The position numbers and the translations under genes were made by a program. The notes below the pieces were generated by a model. It did not search any database. It saw nothing but the letters and a program-made list of their open reading frames with translations, and was not told the DNA's origin. Shown here piece by piece: positions 37,904 through 46,941 of a stretch of DNA of 64,000 bases. Within the stretch, counting starts at the first letter, position 1. Each line of letters starts with the position of its first letter. Origin of the DNA: Bradyrhizobium elkanii WSM2783 (GTDB lineage: Bacteria > Pseudomonadota > Alphaproteobacteria > Rhizobiales > Xanthobacteraceae); contig NZ_AXAP01000007.1 in assembly GCF_000472865.1 (NCBI RefSeq), positions 62,788 through 126,787 of the forward strand, given 5' to 3'.

Positions 37904-39361
37904 ATGGGAAAGATCACAGGTTTCCTCGAGATCGAGCGGCACGACCGCAAGTACACGCCGGTCACCGAGCGGCTGAAGCATTTCCACGAGTTCGTCATTC
38001 CGCTCAGCGAGAAGGACCTCCGCGATCAGGCCGCGCGCTGCATGAACTGCGGCATTCCCTACTGCCACGGCACCGGCTCGGTCGCGCCGGGCACACCCGG
38101 CTGCCCGGTCAACAACCAGATCCCCGACTGGAACGACCTCGTCTATCAGGGCAATTGGGAAGAAGCCTCGCGCAACCTGCATTCGACCAACAACTTCCCC
38201 GAATTCACCGGCCGCATCTGTCCGGCGCCGTGCGAGGCGTCCTGCACGCTCAACATCGACGACAACCCCGTCACCATCAAGACCATCGAATGCGCGATCG
38301 TCGACCGCGCCTGGGACAATGGCTGGCTGAAGCCGGAAGTCCCGGCCGAGAAGACGGGCAAGAAGGTCGCGGTGATCGGCGCGGGGCCGGCGGGCATGGC
38401 CTGCGCGCAGCAGCTCGCGCGCGCCGGGCACGACGTGCATGTCTATGAGAAGTATGCCAAGGCGGGCGGCCTCCTTCGCTACGGCATTCCCGACTTCAAG
38501 ATGGAGAAGGGCATTATCGATCGCCGCGTCACGCAAATGGAGGCCGAAGGCGTCACCTTCCATTACGGCGCCCAAGTCGGAGGCGATGCACCCGGCGCGA
38601 TCGATCCAAGCGATCTGCAGAGCCAGTACGACGCGATCGCGCTGACCGGCGGCGCGGAAGCCCCGCGCGACCTCCCCATCCCCGGCCGCGATCTCGACGG
38701 CATCCATTTCGCGATGGACTTCCTGCCGCAGCAGAACCGCCGCGTCTCCGGCGAGCCGCTCAACGGCGCGACCGACATCCTGGCCAAGGACAAGCATGTG
38801 GTGGTGATCGGCGGCGGCGACACCGGCTCCGACTGCATCGGCACCTCGCTGCGCCAGGGCGCCAAGTCCGTGACCCAGCTCGAGATCATGGCGGCGCCGC
38901 CGGAGCGCGAGAACAAGGGCGTGACCTGGCCGAACTGGCCGTTGAAGATGCGGATCTCGTCGAGCCAGGCCGAAGGCGCGATCCGGGAATACGCCGTGCT
39001 GACCCAGAAGTTCGAGGGCACTGGCGGCAAGGTAAAGAAGCTGCACTGCATCAAGGTCGACGACAAGTTCAAGCCCCTGCCCGGCACCGAGTTCGTACTC
39101 GACGCCGAGCTCGTGCTGCTGGCGATGGGCTTCGTGCATCCCGTGCACGACGGCCTGCTCAAGCAGCTCGCGGTCGACCTCGACCAGCGCGGCAACGTCC
39201 GCGCCAACACGAGCGACTACCAGACCTCATTGCCCAACGTCTTCTCCGCCGGCGACATGCGCCGCGGCCAGTCGCTGGTGGTCTGGGCCATCCGCGAAGG
39301 CCGCCTCTGCGCCCGCGCGATCGACACGTTCCTGATGGGCAAGACGGATCTACCGCGGTAG
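37904..39361 (+). CDS. gltD: Glutamate synthase, small beta subunit
   Basis: Carries electrons from NADPH through FAD and [4Fe-4S] centres to GltB. The start [20 protein letters not shown] agrees with the family; an ATG at 37862 would add 14 poor residues. Features: Cys-rich N-terminus ([17 protein letters not shown], then [10 protein letters not shown] and [15 protein letters not shown]), the FAD site [35 protein letters not shown], the NADPH site [20 protein letters not shown] and the C-terminal [20 protein letters not shown]. Length 485 residues. It is coupled to gltB, with a 180-base repeat-bearing gap. Confidence 0.96.
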   Translation: MGKITGFLEIERHDRKYTPVTERLKHFHEFVIPLSEKDLRDQAARCMNCGIPYCHGTGSVAPGTPGCPVNNQIPDWNDLVYQGNWEEASRNLHSTNNFPEFTGRICPAPCEASCTLNIDDNPVTIKTIECAIVDRAWDNGWLKPEVPAEKTGKKVAVIGAGPAGMACAQQLARAGHDVHVYEKYAKAGGLLRYGIPDFKMEKGIIDRRVTQMEAEGVTFHYGAQVGGDAPGAIDPSDLQSQYDAIALTGGAEAPRDLPIPGRDLDGIHFAMDFLPQQNRRVSGEPLNGATDILAKDKHVVVIGGGDTGSDCIGTSLRQGAKSVTQLEIMAAPPERENKGVTWPNWPLKMRISSSQAEGAIREYAVLTQKFEGTGGKVKKLHCIKVDDKFKPLPGTEFVLDAELVLLAMGFVHPVHDGLLKQLAVDLDQRGNVRANTSDYQTSLPNVFSAGDMRRGQSLVVWAIREGRLCARAIDTFLMGKTDLPR

Positions 39362-39390
39362 TGCGCCGCGCCGGCACCACTCTCAACTGT

Positions 39391-39491
39391 CGTCACCCGC
39401 GAAGGCGGGTGACCCAGTATTCCATCAGCGTCGGAGCATAAGCCGAGAAGCTTCCGCGTACTGGATGCCCCGCCTGCGCGGGGCATGACGG
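39391..39491. repeat. Palindromic repeat after gltD
   Basis: CGTCACCCGCGAAGGCGGGTGACCCAGTA and TACTGGATGCCCCGCCTGCGCGGGGCATGACG are two hairpins; their outer ends are complementary. Confidence 0.75.
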
Positions 39492-39515
39492 AGAATGAGG
39501 CACCCGCTTTTTCCC

Positions 39516-41237
39516 TCAATTCTGCACCCTGACGCCCAGCAGCATGACCGTCGACTGGGAGCTCGATCCCGGCACGTTGGAGTCGAGGACGTCGTGACGG
39601 ACGGTGCCCTTGATCCAGAGGCTGCGGGTCATCTTGTAGATGAGGTCGCCTGACAGCGAGTAGATCTTGTCCAGGCGGTTGTCGCCCTGGTAGTCGAGCG
39701 TGCCGTAGGTGAACCTGCCGATCGCGGTCAGCCAGCGGCGGAAGTCGTGATCGACCTCGACGGTGTAGGTGCGCGCCAGCACGCCTGATGTGCCGGGCAG
39801 CGTGGTCTCGGCGAGCTGGGTGTCGGAATAGAATTTGGCCGTCGTCAGCGGCGTCGCGGTCCAGGTCAGCGATGCCGTGGTGAGCAGGCCATCCAGCCGG
39901 TTCAGCCGCGGATCCTGATAGTTGCGGGCGGCGTAGCCGATCGAGACTTCGCCGAACAACAGCCGCGAGAACTCGAAGGACGAGCCGGCCTTCGCATAGC
40001 CGCCCACGGAATCCCGCGCGAAGCCCGAGCGGTCGAGCCGCAGATCATGGACGCGGCTGTCGCCCTGGATTTCCACGAACGGCTTGACCGCAGGGTTCAC
40101 TTCGTAGCTGACGCGCGCGACGCCGCCGTACTGGCTGAAGTTGCGGTCATCGTTCGAGTCCAACGAGCCGTCGGTGAGCCTGGACCATTGGTAATCGGTG
40201 CGGTCGACGGTGGCTCCTGCGGAGACCTGCAGGCGATTGAAATTCTGGTCGACGCCGAAGGTGCCGCCGACCGTGGTGTAGATCGGGTACCTGGCGAGAC
40301 CCGCCGGCACGTTCGGACTGCCGGGGATGTCGGTGGAGACGAGCAGCCGCGCCTGCCCCATCAGCCTTGTGTCACGGGTGACGTCGAGCCGCCCATCGAT
40401 ATGGCCGATGAAGTTGGGGCGATCGATATCGAGCGGCGCGGAGAGCGCTGTGCCATCGGCGTTCGGCGTCAGGTTTTGGGTGTAGCCGGTGAAGGAGCCG
40501 CGCAGGTCCGCGACCAGCGCGTGGCGCTCCCAGTTGGACACCGCCAGGAATTCCGGGGCGATCACGTAGGTCGGCGAGCCCTGTGGCACCGACAGCCGGC
40601 CAGGATTGGTTTCATAGCCGGCGCTGAGTTCAACCGCGGACTTGATCAGGAAGCTGCCGGCATAATCGCCGACCGCGCCGAATGGATCATCGTCGACCTT
40701 AAGCCGCTTGCGCGGCGGCTGGCCCACCACACTGCCGGCCATTGCCGGCGGCACCGGCGGCTTGTTGGCGGTCTCCGACGGCGGGATCGATAGGCGCAAT
40801 TGTCCGGCCAGAGTCCTCGGCGGTGGCGCGGGCGGCGGCGTGCCGGGGCCGGGGGGCCGTTTCGGCCTCGCCTGCGCCGGATAATATTTCGGCTGCTGGC
40901 GTTTGCGGTTGAGCGAGTCATAGCCTGACGTCGAGGCGCCGTTCGCAGCCGGCAGGCCGTAAGACGGGACCTGGCCAATACGTGACGGCGCGCGGCCATC
41001 GCGATCCCGGTCACGCAATCGTGGATCGTTGAGCGGATCGGCCAGCTCTGCCGCGGTCCTGCGCAGGGGCGAATCAGGCGGCGCCACCTGGGTCGTGCGC
41101 GACGGGCTGAACAAATCGGGCGTGACCGTCTGGGCCTGCGCGAAGGGGCCGCTCACCGCGAGCGCGGCAAGGCACACGACAGGCGCGCGCAAATAGCGCG
41201 CGCGCCCAGCCCGGCCCCTTGCTCGCCCTCGTCCCAC
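39516..41237 (-). CDS. Outer-membrane beta-barrel protein (OMP_b-brl_2 type)
   Basis: GTG start behind GAGGTATT. A long basic N-terminus leads into PVVCLAALAVSGPFAQAQ, a Sec signal peptide cut near residue 36. Residues about 37-200 are a Pro/Arg-rich disordered stretch (RPPGPGTPPPAPPPRTLAG). From about 205 the protein is an alternating-hydrophobicity barrel of some 16-18 strands (SFLIKSAVELSAGYETNPGR, ... GYAARNYQDPRLNRLDGLLT, ... LGVRVQN), ending in a strand like other barrels. Length 573 residues. It resembles autotransporter-free rhizobial outer-membrane proteins of unknown cargo. It diverges from kdsD, another envelope gene. Confidence 0.75.
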   Translation of the reverse strand: MGRGRARGRAGRARYLRAPVVCLAALAVSGPFAQAQTVTPDLFSPSRTTQVAPPDSPLRRTAAELADPLNDPRLRDRDRDGRAPSRIGQVPSYGLPAANGASTSGYDSLNRKRQQPKYYPAQARPKRPPGPGTPPPAPPPRTLAGQLRLSIPPSETANKPPVPPAMAGSVVGQPPRKRLKVDDDPFGAVGDYAGSFLIKSAVELSAGYETNPGRLSVPQGSPTYVIAPEFLAVSNWERHALVADLRGSFTGYTQNLTPNADGTALSAPLDIDRPNFIGHIDGRLDVTRDTRLMGQARLLVSTDIPGSPNVPAGLARYPIYTTVGGTFGVDQNFNRLQVSAGATVDRTDYQWSRLTDGSLDSNDDRNFSQYGGVARVSYEVNPAVKPFVEIQGDSRVHDLRLDRSGFARDSVGGYAKAGSSFEFSRLLFGEVSIGYAARNYQDPRLNRLDGLLTTASLTWTATPLTTAKFYSDTQLAETTLPGTSGVLARTYTVEVDHDFRRWLTAIGRFTYGTLDYQGDNRLDKIYSLSGDLIYKMTRSLWIKGTVRHDVLDSNVPGSSSQSTVMLLGVRVQN

Positions 41238-41443
41238 GATAGAAATACCTCAACAAATTCCTTGACTTACACGGCAAACGCGGAACGGGGCCGAGAACGT
41301 CCTTAATGGAGTTAAAACAATTATGGTTAATGGCTCGTTGAGAGCGGCTGGCCGCGTCGCCTGCCGCCGCCGGCCGTGCTAAGGGAGACGGCTCTGGGCG
41401 CACCGCCCCTCCCCCCTGGAAACAGACCTTCTGGTAAAGAGAT

Positions 41444-42457
41444 ATGGCCAAGCCCAAGCCGCTGATGCCGAAATCGTCGGACACCGAGCCCGCTGACGCC
41501 GCCGTACAATCGGCGCTGCGGACGCTGGAGGCGGAAGCCAGCGGTGTCGCCGCGATCGACGCCGCGCTCCGCTCCGACCTCGGGGCGCCCTTTGCCGCGG
41601 CGGCGGAGATGATCCGCAACGCCAAGGGACGGCTGATCGTCACCGGGCTCGGCAAATCAGGTCACATCGGCCGCAAGGTCGCGGCGACCTTTGCCTCCAC
41701 CGGCACGCCGGCGTTCTTCGTCCATGCCGCCGAAGCGAGCCATGGCGATCTCGGCATGATCACCGCCGACGACGTCATCCTGGCGCTGTCATGGTCCGGC
41801 GAGCAGCCGGAGATGAAGAACCTGATCTCTTACGCCGCGCGCTTCGGCATTCCCGTGATCGCGATAACAGCGGAAAAGGGCTCGAGCCTGAGCAAGGCCG
41901 CCGATATCGCGCTGACGCTGCCGAAGGCGCGCGAGGCCTGCCCGCATAATCTGGCGCCGACCACCTCCTCGCTGATGATGCTCGCGCTCGGCGATGCGCT
42001 GGCGATTGCGCTGCTGGAAGGCCGCGGCTTCACCTCAACCGATTTCAGCGTGCTGCATCCCGGCGGCAAGCTCGGGGCGATGCTGAAATATACCCGCGAC
42101 CTCATGCATGCCGGCGAGGCCGTGCCGCTGAAGCCGCTCGGCACCAGGATGTCGGACGCGCTGGTCGAGATGACCTCGAAGGGTTTTGGCTGTGTCGGCA
42201 TCGTCGACCGCCGCAGCCATCTCGTCGGCATCGTCACCGACGGCGACCTCCGCCGCCATATGCGCTCCGACTTGATGACCGCCGTCGTCGACGACGTCAT
42301 GACCAAGAATCCGAAAACCATCGGCCGCGACACGCTGGCCGGCGAGGCGCTGGAATTGTTGAATTCGTCGAAGGTCACCGCGCTGATCGTCGTCGACGCC
42401 GGCAAGCCGGTCGGCATCGTGCATTTCCACGACTTCCTGCGCGCGGGCGTGGCGTAG
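41444..42457 (+). CDS. kdsD: Arabinose-5-phosphate isomerase (KpsF/GutQ family)
   Basis: Turns ribulose 5-phosphate into arabinose 5-phosphate, the first step toward KDO for lipopolysaccharide. Residues about 50-190 are a SIS sugar-phosphate domain (GRLIVTGLGKSGHIGRKVAA, ASTGTPAFFVHAAEASHGDL, SWSGEQPEM, APTTSSLMMLALGDALAIAL). Two CBS domains follow (FGCVGIVDRRSHLVGIVTDG and LIVVDAGKPVGIVHFHDFLR). Length 337 residues, normal for KdsD. Cytosolic tetramer by family. It stands alone, diverging from the outer-membrane barrel gene. Confidence 0.93.
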   Translation: MAKPKPLMPKSSDTEPADAAVQSALRTLEAEASGVAAIDAALRSDLGAPFAAAAEMIRNAKGRLIVTGLGKSGHIGRKVAATFASTGTPAFFVHAAEASHGDLGMITADDVILALSWSGEQPEMKNLISYAARFGIPVIAITAEKGSSLSKAADIALTLPKAREACPHNLAPTTSSLMMLALGDALAIALLEGRGFTSTDFSVLHPGGKLGAMLKYTRDLMHAGEAVPLKPLGTRMSDALVEMTSKGFGCVGIVDRRSHLVGIVTDGDLRRHMRSDLMTAVVDDVMTKNPKTIGRDTLAGEALELLNSSKVTALIVVDAGKPVGIVHFHDFLRAGVA

Positions 42458-42473
42458 GCTGGCACTGGAAGAT

Positions 42474-42560
42474 CGTAGGATGGGTAGAGCGCAGCGAAAC
42501 CCATCGCGACGAAGCAAGCGGCGCCAATGATGGGTTTCGCTGCGCTCTACCCATCCTACG
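42474..42560. repeat. Long inverted repeat, 30-bp arms
   Basis: The arms at 42474-42503 and 42531-42560 are exact complements (CGTAGGATGGGTAGAGCGCA at the left end) around a 27-base loop. It begins 16 bases after the kdsD stop and could act as a 3' hairpin or a transposable palindrome. Confidence 0.85.
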
Positions 42561-42658
42561 ATTCCGTCGAACCGCGCACCGCTGTCGTCCCTGCGAAAGC
42601 AGGGAGCCATAACCACAGGCAGTTGTTGTAGTGCAAGCGGGTGGTTGCGCTTGAGGTT

Positions 42659-42739
42659 GTAGGGTGGGCAAAGCGAAGCGTGCCCACCATCCAACGCCGT
42701 GCTCGCGGTGGTGGGCACGCTTCGCTTTGCCCACCCTAC
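42659..42739. repeat. Long inverted repeat, 31-bp arms
   Basis: The arms 42659-42689 and 42709-42739 are exact complements (GTAGGGTGGGCAAAGCGAAG at the left end) around a 19-base loop. The design mirrors that at 42474 (GTAGGxTGGG...ARAGCGMAGCG), suggesting a common family. Confidence 0.85.
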
Positions 42740-42769
42740 GGCGTCGCCGCGAGTTCTGATCCAAATGTC

Positions 42770-43200
42770 AAACAGCGGAGGGGATGTGAGTTCGCGTTCT
42801 CGCGGCATGAACTGCCCGAGCTTTGCGTCACTTTCCACCCTCCTCGATATCAGAGGGCGCAGGGAAAGCCGGGTGCTGGTTGCACCCGTGGGTCCCGTGC
42901 AACAAAAAGCACGGGGGTAGGACCACAGGTTCAACCGAAGCATTCCGGCTTTCCCTGCGCGATGGTTTTACGGCTTACTTCGTGCTCTCCTCGGTGACCG
43001 GGCTTTCTTGCCACCGTCGCCCTTAGGGATGTTTCCATCCCCCAGGACTTAGCGCCAGCGTCGGGGCGCCAGGACCACACGACTTCGCCGTCCGTGATAC
43101 GTGTGCTCGTCAGTCACACCCATCGCGTCCACCGCATCTCACCGCAACGTTCGTGACGATCGCGAGCCGCCCCTCTCTCGGGTGAGACGCGCGGAGTTAA
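42770..43200. repeat. Rhizobiales-type dispersed intergenic block with misleading ORFs
   Basis: The segment running through AGCACGGGGGTAGGACCACA, CCACCGTCGCCCTTAGGGAT and GACTTCGCCGTCCGTGATAC recurs between genes in Bradyrhizobium and Rhodopseudomonas relatives as I recall. Open frames across it (CNKKHGGRTTGSTE, LSSVTGLSCHRRP) are often annotated as hypothetical proteins but shift frame between copies, so the conserved thing is the DNA or its RNA. Several short internal complementarities suggest folding. Confidence 0.5.
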
Positions 43201-43310
43201 ATCACTGATTTGCCCGACGGCGAAAGCGGAATATTTTTCGCGCAGGGGATGGACAGACTTTGGGCTGATTTGCCCGTCGAGTTGATTTGTCGCACCCAAA
43301 GCATCCACGT

Positions 43311-43367
43311 CGTCATTGCGAGCCAGCGGGGCGCGCGTTCGCGCGACCCGCTGGCTCGCAATGACGG
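43311..43367. repeat. Palindrome CGTCATTGCGAGCCAGCGGG type
   Basis: The arms CGTCATTGCGAGCCAGCGGG (43311-43330) and its complement CCGCTGGCTCGCAATGACG are near-perfect around a GCGCGCGTTCGCGCGA loop. Confidence 0.8.
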
Positions 43368-43460
43368 CGGCTGTCATGCCGGGGCGATGCGATAGCATCG
43401 AGCTATGATGTGCAATTGCACATCGGAGAATCCATTTTTCCGCTTGCGCAAGTGGACGAA

Positions 43461-43500
43461 TGGATTCCGGGCTCGCGCTTCGCGCGCCCCGGAATGACGG
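43461..43500. repeat. Palindrome of the GGATTCCGGG/CCCCGGAATGAC family
   Basis: TGGATTCCGGGCTCGCGCTT... pairs with ...GCGCGCCCCGGAATGACGG. Same family as 23289, 31701 and 55850. Confidence 0.8.
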
Positions 43501-43582
43501 TGGGATTTTGCGGCGAGGGAATGACGGATTACGCTGTTCGCGCGGGAGGACGCGGGGGGAAAAGCCAATCCGCCCTGCATCA

Positions 43583-44029
43583 CTACGCCGCCGCCACCGT
43601 CAAACTGGCGCCGTCGGCGCTGACAACCTTGACGCGGCTGCCGGCTGGGGCGTCGGGGCCGGCGACGCGCCAGATCGTGTCATCGATCCGTACCGTGCCT
43701 GAGCCGTCGATGATCGGCTTCTCCAGCGTGAACTCGCGGCCGATCAGGGCTTCGGTGCGCCGGTTGAGGAATGGGCTGCTCGCTCTCGCCGAGGTCCCGC
43801 TCTTGGCGAAGTGCCGCCATGCCGGCACGGCAGCGACCGCGAACGCGGCGAACATCAGGAACTGCGTCTGCCAAAGCGGATTGATGACGAACGACACCAG
43901 TCCGACCATGAGTGCTGATAGCCCGAGCCAGAACAGGAACACGCCGGGCGCCGCCAATTCCAGCGCCATCAGGATGAAGCCGAAGATCAGCCAGTTCCAG
44001 TTACCCAGTGTCGAAAACATCTCGGTCAT
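43583..44029 (-). CDS. NfeD-family membrane protein
   Basis: NfeD proteins work beside stomatin-like SPFH proteins at the inner membrane, in membrane microdomains or protein quality control. Residues about 10-80 form three helices (NWNWLIFGFILMALELAAPG, FLFWLGLSALMVGLVSFVIN, FLMFAAFAVAAVPAWRHF), and residues about 90-148 are the soluble OB-fold domain (IGREFTLEKPIIDGSGTVRI, RVKVVSADGASLTV). Length 148 residues. It is downstream of the SPFH gene on the same strand, the classic pair. Confidence 0.9.
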   Translation of the reverse strand: MTEMFSTLGNWNWLIFGFILMALELAAPGVFLFWLGLSALMVGLVSFVINPLWQTQFLMFAAFAVAAVPAWRHFAKSGTSARASSPFLNRRTEALIGREFTLEKPIIDGSGTVRIDDTIWRVAGPDAPAGSRVKVVSADGASLTVAAA

Positions 44030-44076
44030 GACACGACCTCTAATTCCGCAGACGCAATGCTAGCACGCCCGCGCCC

Positions 44077-45075
44077 TCACCGCTCCGGCGCGATTGGCGG
44101 CGGCGTCGGGCCGGCCGGCGGCACCGAGGAGCGGCGCGCGGCGGCGGCTGCTGAAGCTGTGCTTTCGCCGAAGGTGGCGCGCGCGATCTCGCCGATGCCG
44201 GCAAGCGAGCCGAGCACGCTCGATGCCTCGATCGGCAGCATCACGATCTTCTGGTTCGGCGCTTCCGCCAACTGCCCGAACGCCTTGATGTACTTGTCGG
44301 CGATGAAGTAGTTCAGTGCGGCGACGTCGCCCCTCGCGATCGCTTCGGACACCATCTGCGTTGCCTTCGCCTCAGCCTCCGCCAGTCGCTCGCGCGCTTC
44401 GGCGTCGCGGAAGGCGGCTTCGCGGCGGCCTTCGGCCTGCAGGATTTGTCCCTGCTTGGCACCCTCGGCGCGCAAAATCTCCGATTGCCGCTGGCCTTCC
44501 GCCTGCAGGATGTCGGCGCGCTTGACGCGCTCGGCCTTCATCTGCCGGCCCATCGCCTCCACGAGATCCGCCGGCGGCACGATGTCCTTGATCTCGATGC
44601 GATTGACCTTGACGCCCCAGGGCGAGACCGCGGCGTCGACGACGCGGAGCAGCCGCTCGTTGATCTCATCGCGATGCGACAGCACCTGGTCGAGGTCCAT
44701 CGAACCCATCACCGAGCGGATGTTGGTCATGGTCAGCACCGTGATCGCCTGGTGCAAATTGGCGACTTCGTAGCTCGCCTTCGCGGCGTCGAACACCTGG
44801 AAGAAGGCAACGCCGTCAACGGTGACGGTGGCATTGTCCTTGGTGATCACCTCCTGCTCGGGGATGTCGATCACCTGCTCCATCATATTCATCTTGCGCC
44901 CGATGCGGTCGAAATAGGGCACGATGAGATTGAGGCCGGGGAGCAACGTGCGGGTGTATTTGCCGAAGCGCTCGATGGTCCAGCCATAGCCCTGCGGAAC
45001 GGTCTTGACCCCGGCGAACAGCGTGACGATGACGAGCAGAACAAGGGCGATGGCGAAAATGTCGAAACCACTCAT
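44077..45075 (-). CDS. SPFH/stomatin-like (band 7) membrane protein
   Basis: Forms a membrane scaffold with NfeD; the E. coli analogue QmcA interacts with FtsH (family knowledge). From MSGFDIFAIALVLLVIVTLF it has 332 residues: one N-terminal helix, then the SPFH core (VKTVPQGYGWTIERFGKYTR, NMMEQVIDIPEQEVITKDNA, YEVANLHQAITVLTMTNIRS, MGSMDLDQVLSHRDEINERL), a long charged coiled coil (AEGQRQSEILRAEGAKQGQI) from about 190 to 270, and an Ala-rich tail with PPAGPTPPPIAPE. The start is trimmed by 20 codons from the open frame. Confidence 0.92.
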   Translation of the reverse strand: MSGFDIFAIALVLLVIVTLFAGVKTVPQGYGWTIERFGKYTRTLLPGLNLIVPYFDRIGRKMNMMEQVIDIPEQEVITKDNATVTVDGVAFFQVFDAAKASYEVANLHQAITVLTMTNIRSVMGSMDLDQVLSHRDEINERLLRVVDAAVSPWGVKVNRIEIKDIVPPADLVEAMGRQMKAERVKRADILQAEGQRQSEILRAEGAKQGQILQAEGRREAAFRDAEARERLAEAEAKATQMVSEAIARGDVAALNYFIADKYIKAFGQLAEAPNQKIVMLPIEASSVLGSLAGIGEIARATFGESTASAAAAARRSSVPPAGPTPPPIAPER

Positions 45076-45243
45076 AAAGTCCTCCAAGACCGGCGAAAGC
45101 CGGCGCGGCCCTGCATTTGGTCTGCAAAACCGCAACGCCGGTTCAGCCGGCTGTTGGTTGACACATAGTTAAGGAGCGGTTTGCGAGGCTGCCAGATATA
45201 GCCTGCGAACGTAAATGATGTGTCAGGCGCTGCGCTCGACTTC

Positions 45244-45269
45244 GCCTCTCCCGCTTGCGGGAGAGGGAG
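45244..45269. repeat. Short hairpin CTCTCCCGCTTGCGGGAGAG
   Basis: A perfect short palindrome between the SPFH and hemH genes. The same CTCTCCC-CTTGC-GGGAGAG unit occurs at 46812, 46917, 52968 and, altered, 61331. Confidence 0.7.
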
Positions 45270-45290
45270 CGTACCGTGGTCCCAACTCGG

Positions 45291-46325
45291 CTAAATCCAG
45301 CCCTGGAGTTCGCGCAGCACGAGTTGGCGGATCACGTCCATGCCGGGCTCGCTGTCGTTCAGGCAGGGAATCGCCGCAAACTGCTCGCCGCCATTTTGCT
45401 TGAAGATGTGCGCGTTCTCCTGCGCGATCTCTTCCAGCGTCTCCAGACAGTCGGCGGAGAAACCGGGCGTGACGACGGCAATTCGTCGCACGCCGTCCTT
45501 GGCGAGCTTTTCGACGGTCTTGTCGGTATAGGGCTGCAGCCAGACATCGTTGCCGAAGCGCGACTGGAAGGTCAGCATCAGCCTGGAGGCATCGAGCCCG
45601 AGGCGCTTGCGCAGGCTTTCCGTCGTGGCGACGCACTGGGCGAAATAGGGATCACCCTGATCGACATATTTCTGCGGCATGCCGTGGAAGGAGGCCAGGA
45701 TCAATTCCGGCTCGAACGGCAGCGTCGCCAGGTGCGCGTTGATCGAAACCGAGAGCGCGTCGATATAGACAGGATCGTCATAGTATGGCGAGGACACCCG
45801 CAAGGTCGGCTGCGCACGCAAGCTGGAGAGCACCCGGAACGCCTCGTCGCAGACGGTCGCCGATGTCGCGGCGGAATATTGCGGATAGAGCGGCACCACC
45901 AACAGCCGGTTACAGCCCTGCGCCGTCAGCGCCTCGATCCCCGCCCGGATCGAGGGATTGCCGTAGCGCATCGCCCAATCGACCACGACATGATCTTCCC
46001 CGATCGCCGCCGCTAGCTTCTCGGCCTGCGACCGCGTGATCGTCTTCAGCGGCGACTCGTCCTTCTCGGTATTCCAGATCTTCCGGTAGTCGAGAGCCTT
46101 GGTGCGCGGCCGCGTGCGCAGGATGATGCCGTTGAGGATCAGCTTCCACAGCAGCCCCTGATCCTCGATCACGCGCGGGTCGGAGAGGAATTCCCTCAAA
46201 TAGACCCGCACGCCCGGGGCGTCGGCGGTGTCGGGCGTGCCGAGATTGACCAGCAGCACGCCGATGCGATCCGGCTGGGCTTGCGCTGCCGGCGTCGTGT
46301 TTCGGACTGGGACGGCCACGGTCAT
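45291..46325 (-). CDS. hemH: Ferrochelatase
   Basis: Inserts Fe2+ into protoporphyrin IX, the last step of heme synthesis, at the membrane surface. From MTVAVPVRNTTPAAQAQPDR it has 344 residues. Signatures: RIGVLLVNLGTPDTADA, RPRTKALDYRKIWNTEKDES, NRLLVVPLYPQYSAATSATV, LILASFHGMPQKYVDQGDPY (catalytic His), FQSRFGNDVWLQPYTDKTV and VTPGFSADCLETLEEIAQEN (Glu/metal region). The C-terminus is short, without the [2Fe-2S] tail of some ferrochelatases. It stands alone between repeat-bearing gaps; the heme pathway's other genes are outside the window. Confidence 0.97.
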   Translation of the reverse strand: MTVAVPVRNTTPAAQAQPDRIGVLLVNLGTPDTADAPGVRVYLREFLSDPRVIEDQGLLWKLILNGIILRTRPRTKALDYRKIWNTEKDESPLKTITRSQAEKLAAAIGEDHVVVDWAMRYGNPSIRAGIEALTAQGCNRLLVVPLYPQYSAATSATVCDEAFRVLSSLRAQPTLRVSSPYYDDPVYIDALSVSINAHLATLPFEPELILASFHGMPQKYVDQGDPYFAQCVATTESLRKRLGLDASRLMLTFQSRFGNDVWLQPYTDKTVEKLAKDGVRRIAVVTPGFSADCLETLEEIAQENAHIFKQNGGEQFAAIPCLNDSEPGMDVIRQLVLRELQGWI

Positions 46326-46412
46326 GACGGCCGTGGCTTCGCGCGTTGCCCCATTCTTGTCAAGACAACGCACCGTTAGCTAGGCTCCCCTCCGCAATGC
46401 GGGGGAGGAACC

Positions 46413-46811
46413 ATGACGGTTGCCGAATGGTGCGTGTTCGGAACGTTGATGCTGTATCTGTTGACGCTCGCAGCCGCCAAGTGGACTGCGAGCGGCCGTT
46501 TCGACAATTCCAACCCGCGCGATCCCGCCTTCTACGACGACCCGATCCGGGCCCGCGCGCTCGGCGCCCACCAGAACGGGATCGAGGCGTTTCCGTTCTT
46601 CGCCTTCGCCGTGCTGCTCGCCGAATTCCGCGTGGGACCGTTACGGCTGATCGATGAGCTCGCGGTGCTGTTCCTGATCGTGCGGATCGCTTACGTCTTC
46701 ACCTATCTCGGCAACCGTCCAACCCTGCGCTCGATCCTCTGGACCATCGGTTTTACGATCAATGTCGCGATTTTTTTCCTGCCGATGATAAGGGGGTATT
46801 TGACGGTCTAA
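46413..46811 (+). CDS. MAPEG-family integral membrane protein
   Basis: MAPEG proteins include microsomal glutathione transferases; the bacterial ones act on lipids or xenobiotics, mostly untested. Length 132 residues and four helices (about residues 5-23, 50-70, 77-95, 108-128). KWTASGRFDNSNPRDPAFYD in the first loop and RALGAHQNGIEAFPFFAFAV match the family motif (A-x-x-N-x-x-E-x-x-P). The ATG lies behind GGGGGAGGAACC, a strong ribosome site. It diverges from hemH. Confidence 0.85.
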   Translation: MTVAEWCVFGTLMLYLLTLAAAKWTASGRFDNSNPRDPAFYDDPIRARALGAHQNGIEAFPFFAFAVLLAEFRVGPLRLIDELAVLFLIVRIAYVFTYLGNRPTLRSILWTIGFTINVAIFFLPMIRGYLTV

Positions 46812-46937
46812 GTTCTCCCACTTGCGGGAGAGGGTCGGGGTGAGGGCTCTCTCCGCGAAAAGAACAGAGAGTGTCTTTGCGCGGAGAGAACCCTCACCCG
46901 GCGCTGCGCGCCGACCTCTCCCGCAAGCGGGAGAGGT
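46812..46937. repeat. Composite palindromic block (CTCTCCC/GGGAGAG and CCCTCACCC family)
   Basis: TTCTCCCACTTGCGGGAGAG at the left end and CTCTCCCGCAAGCGGGAGAG at the right end bracket GGTGAGGGCTCTCTCCGCG and CGCGGAGAGAACCCTCACC, so the whole 126 bases is one large imperfect palindrome with nested hairpins. Confidence 0.8.
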
Positions 46938-46941
46938 GACT

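Noticed and set aside
42823..43026. 67-residue ORF with CNKKHGGRTTGSTE
   Set aside because: This is part of the dispersed intergenic block; the apparent protein shifts frame between copies, so a protein gene is unlikely.
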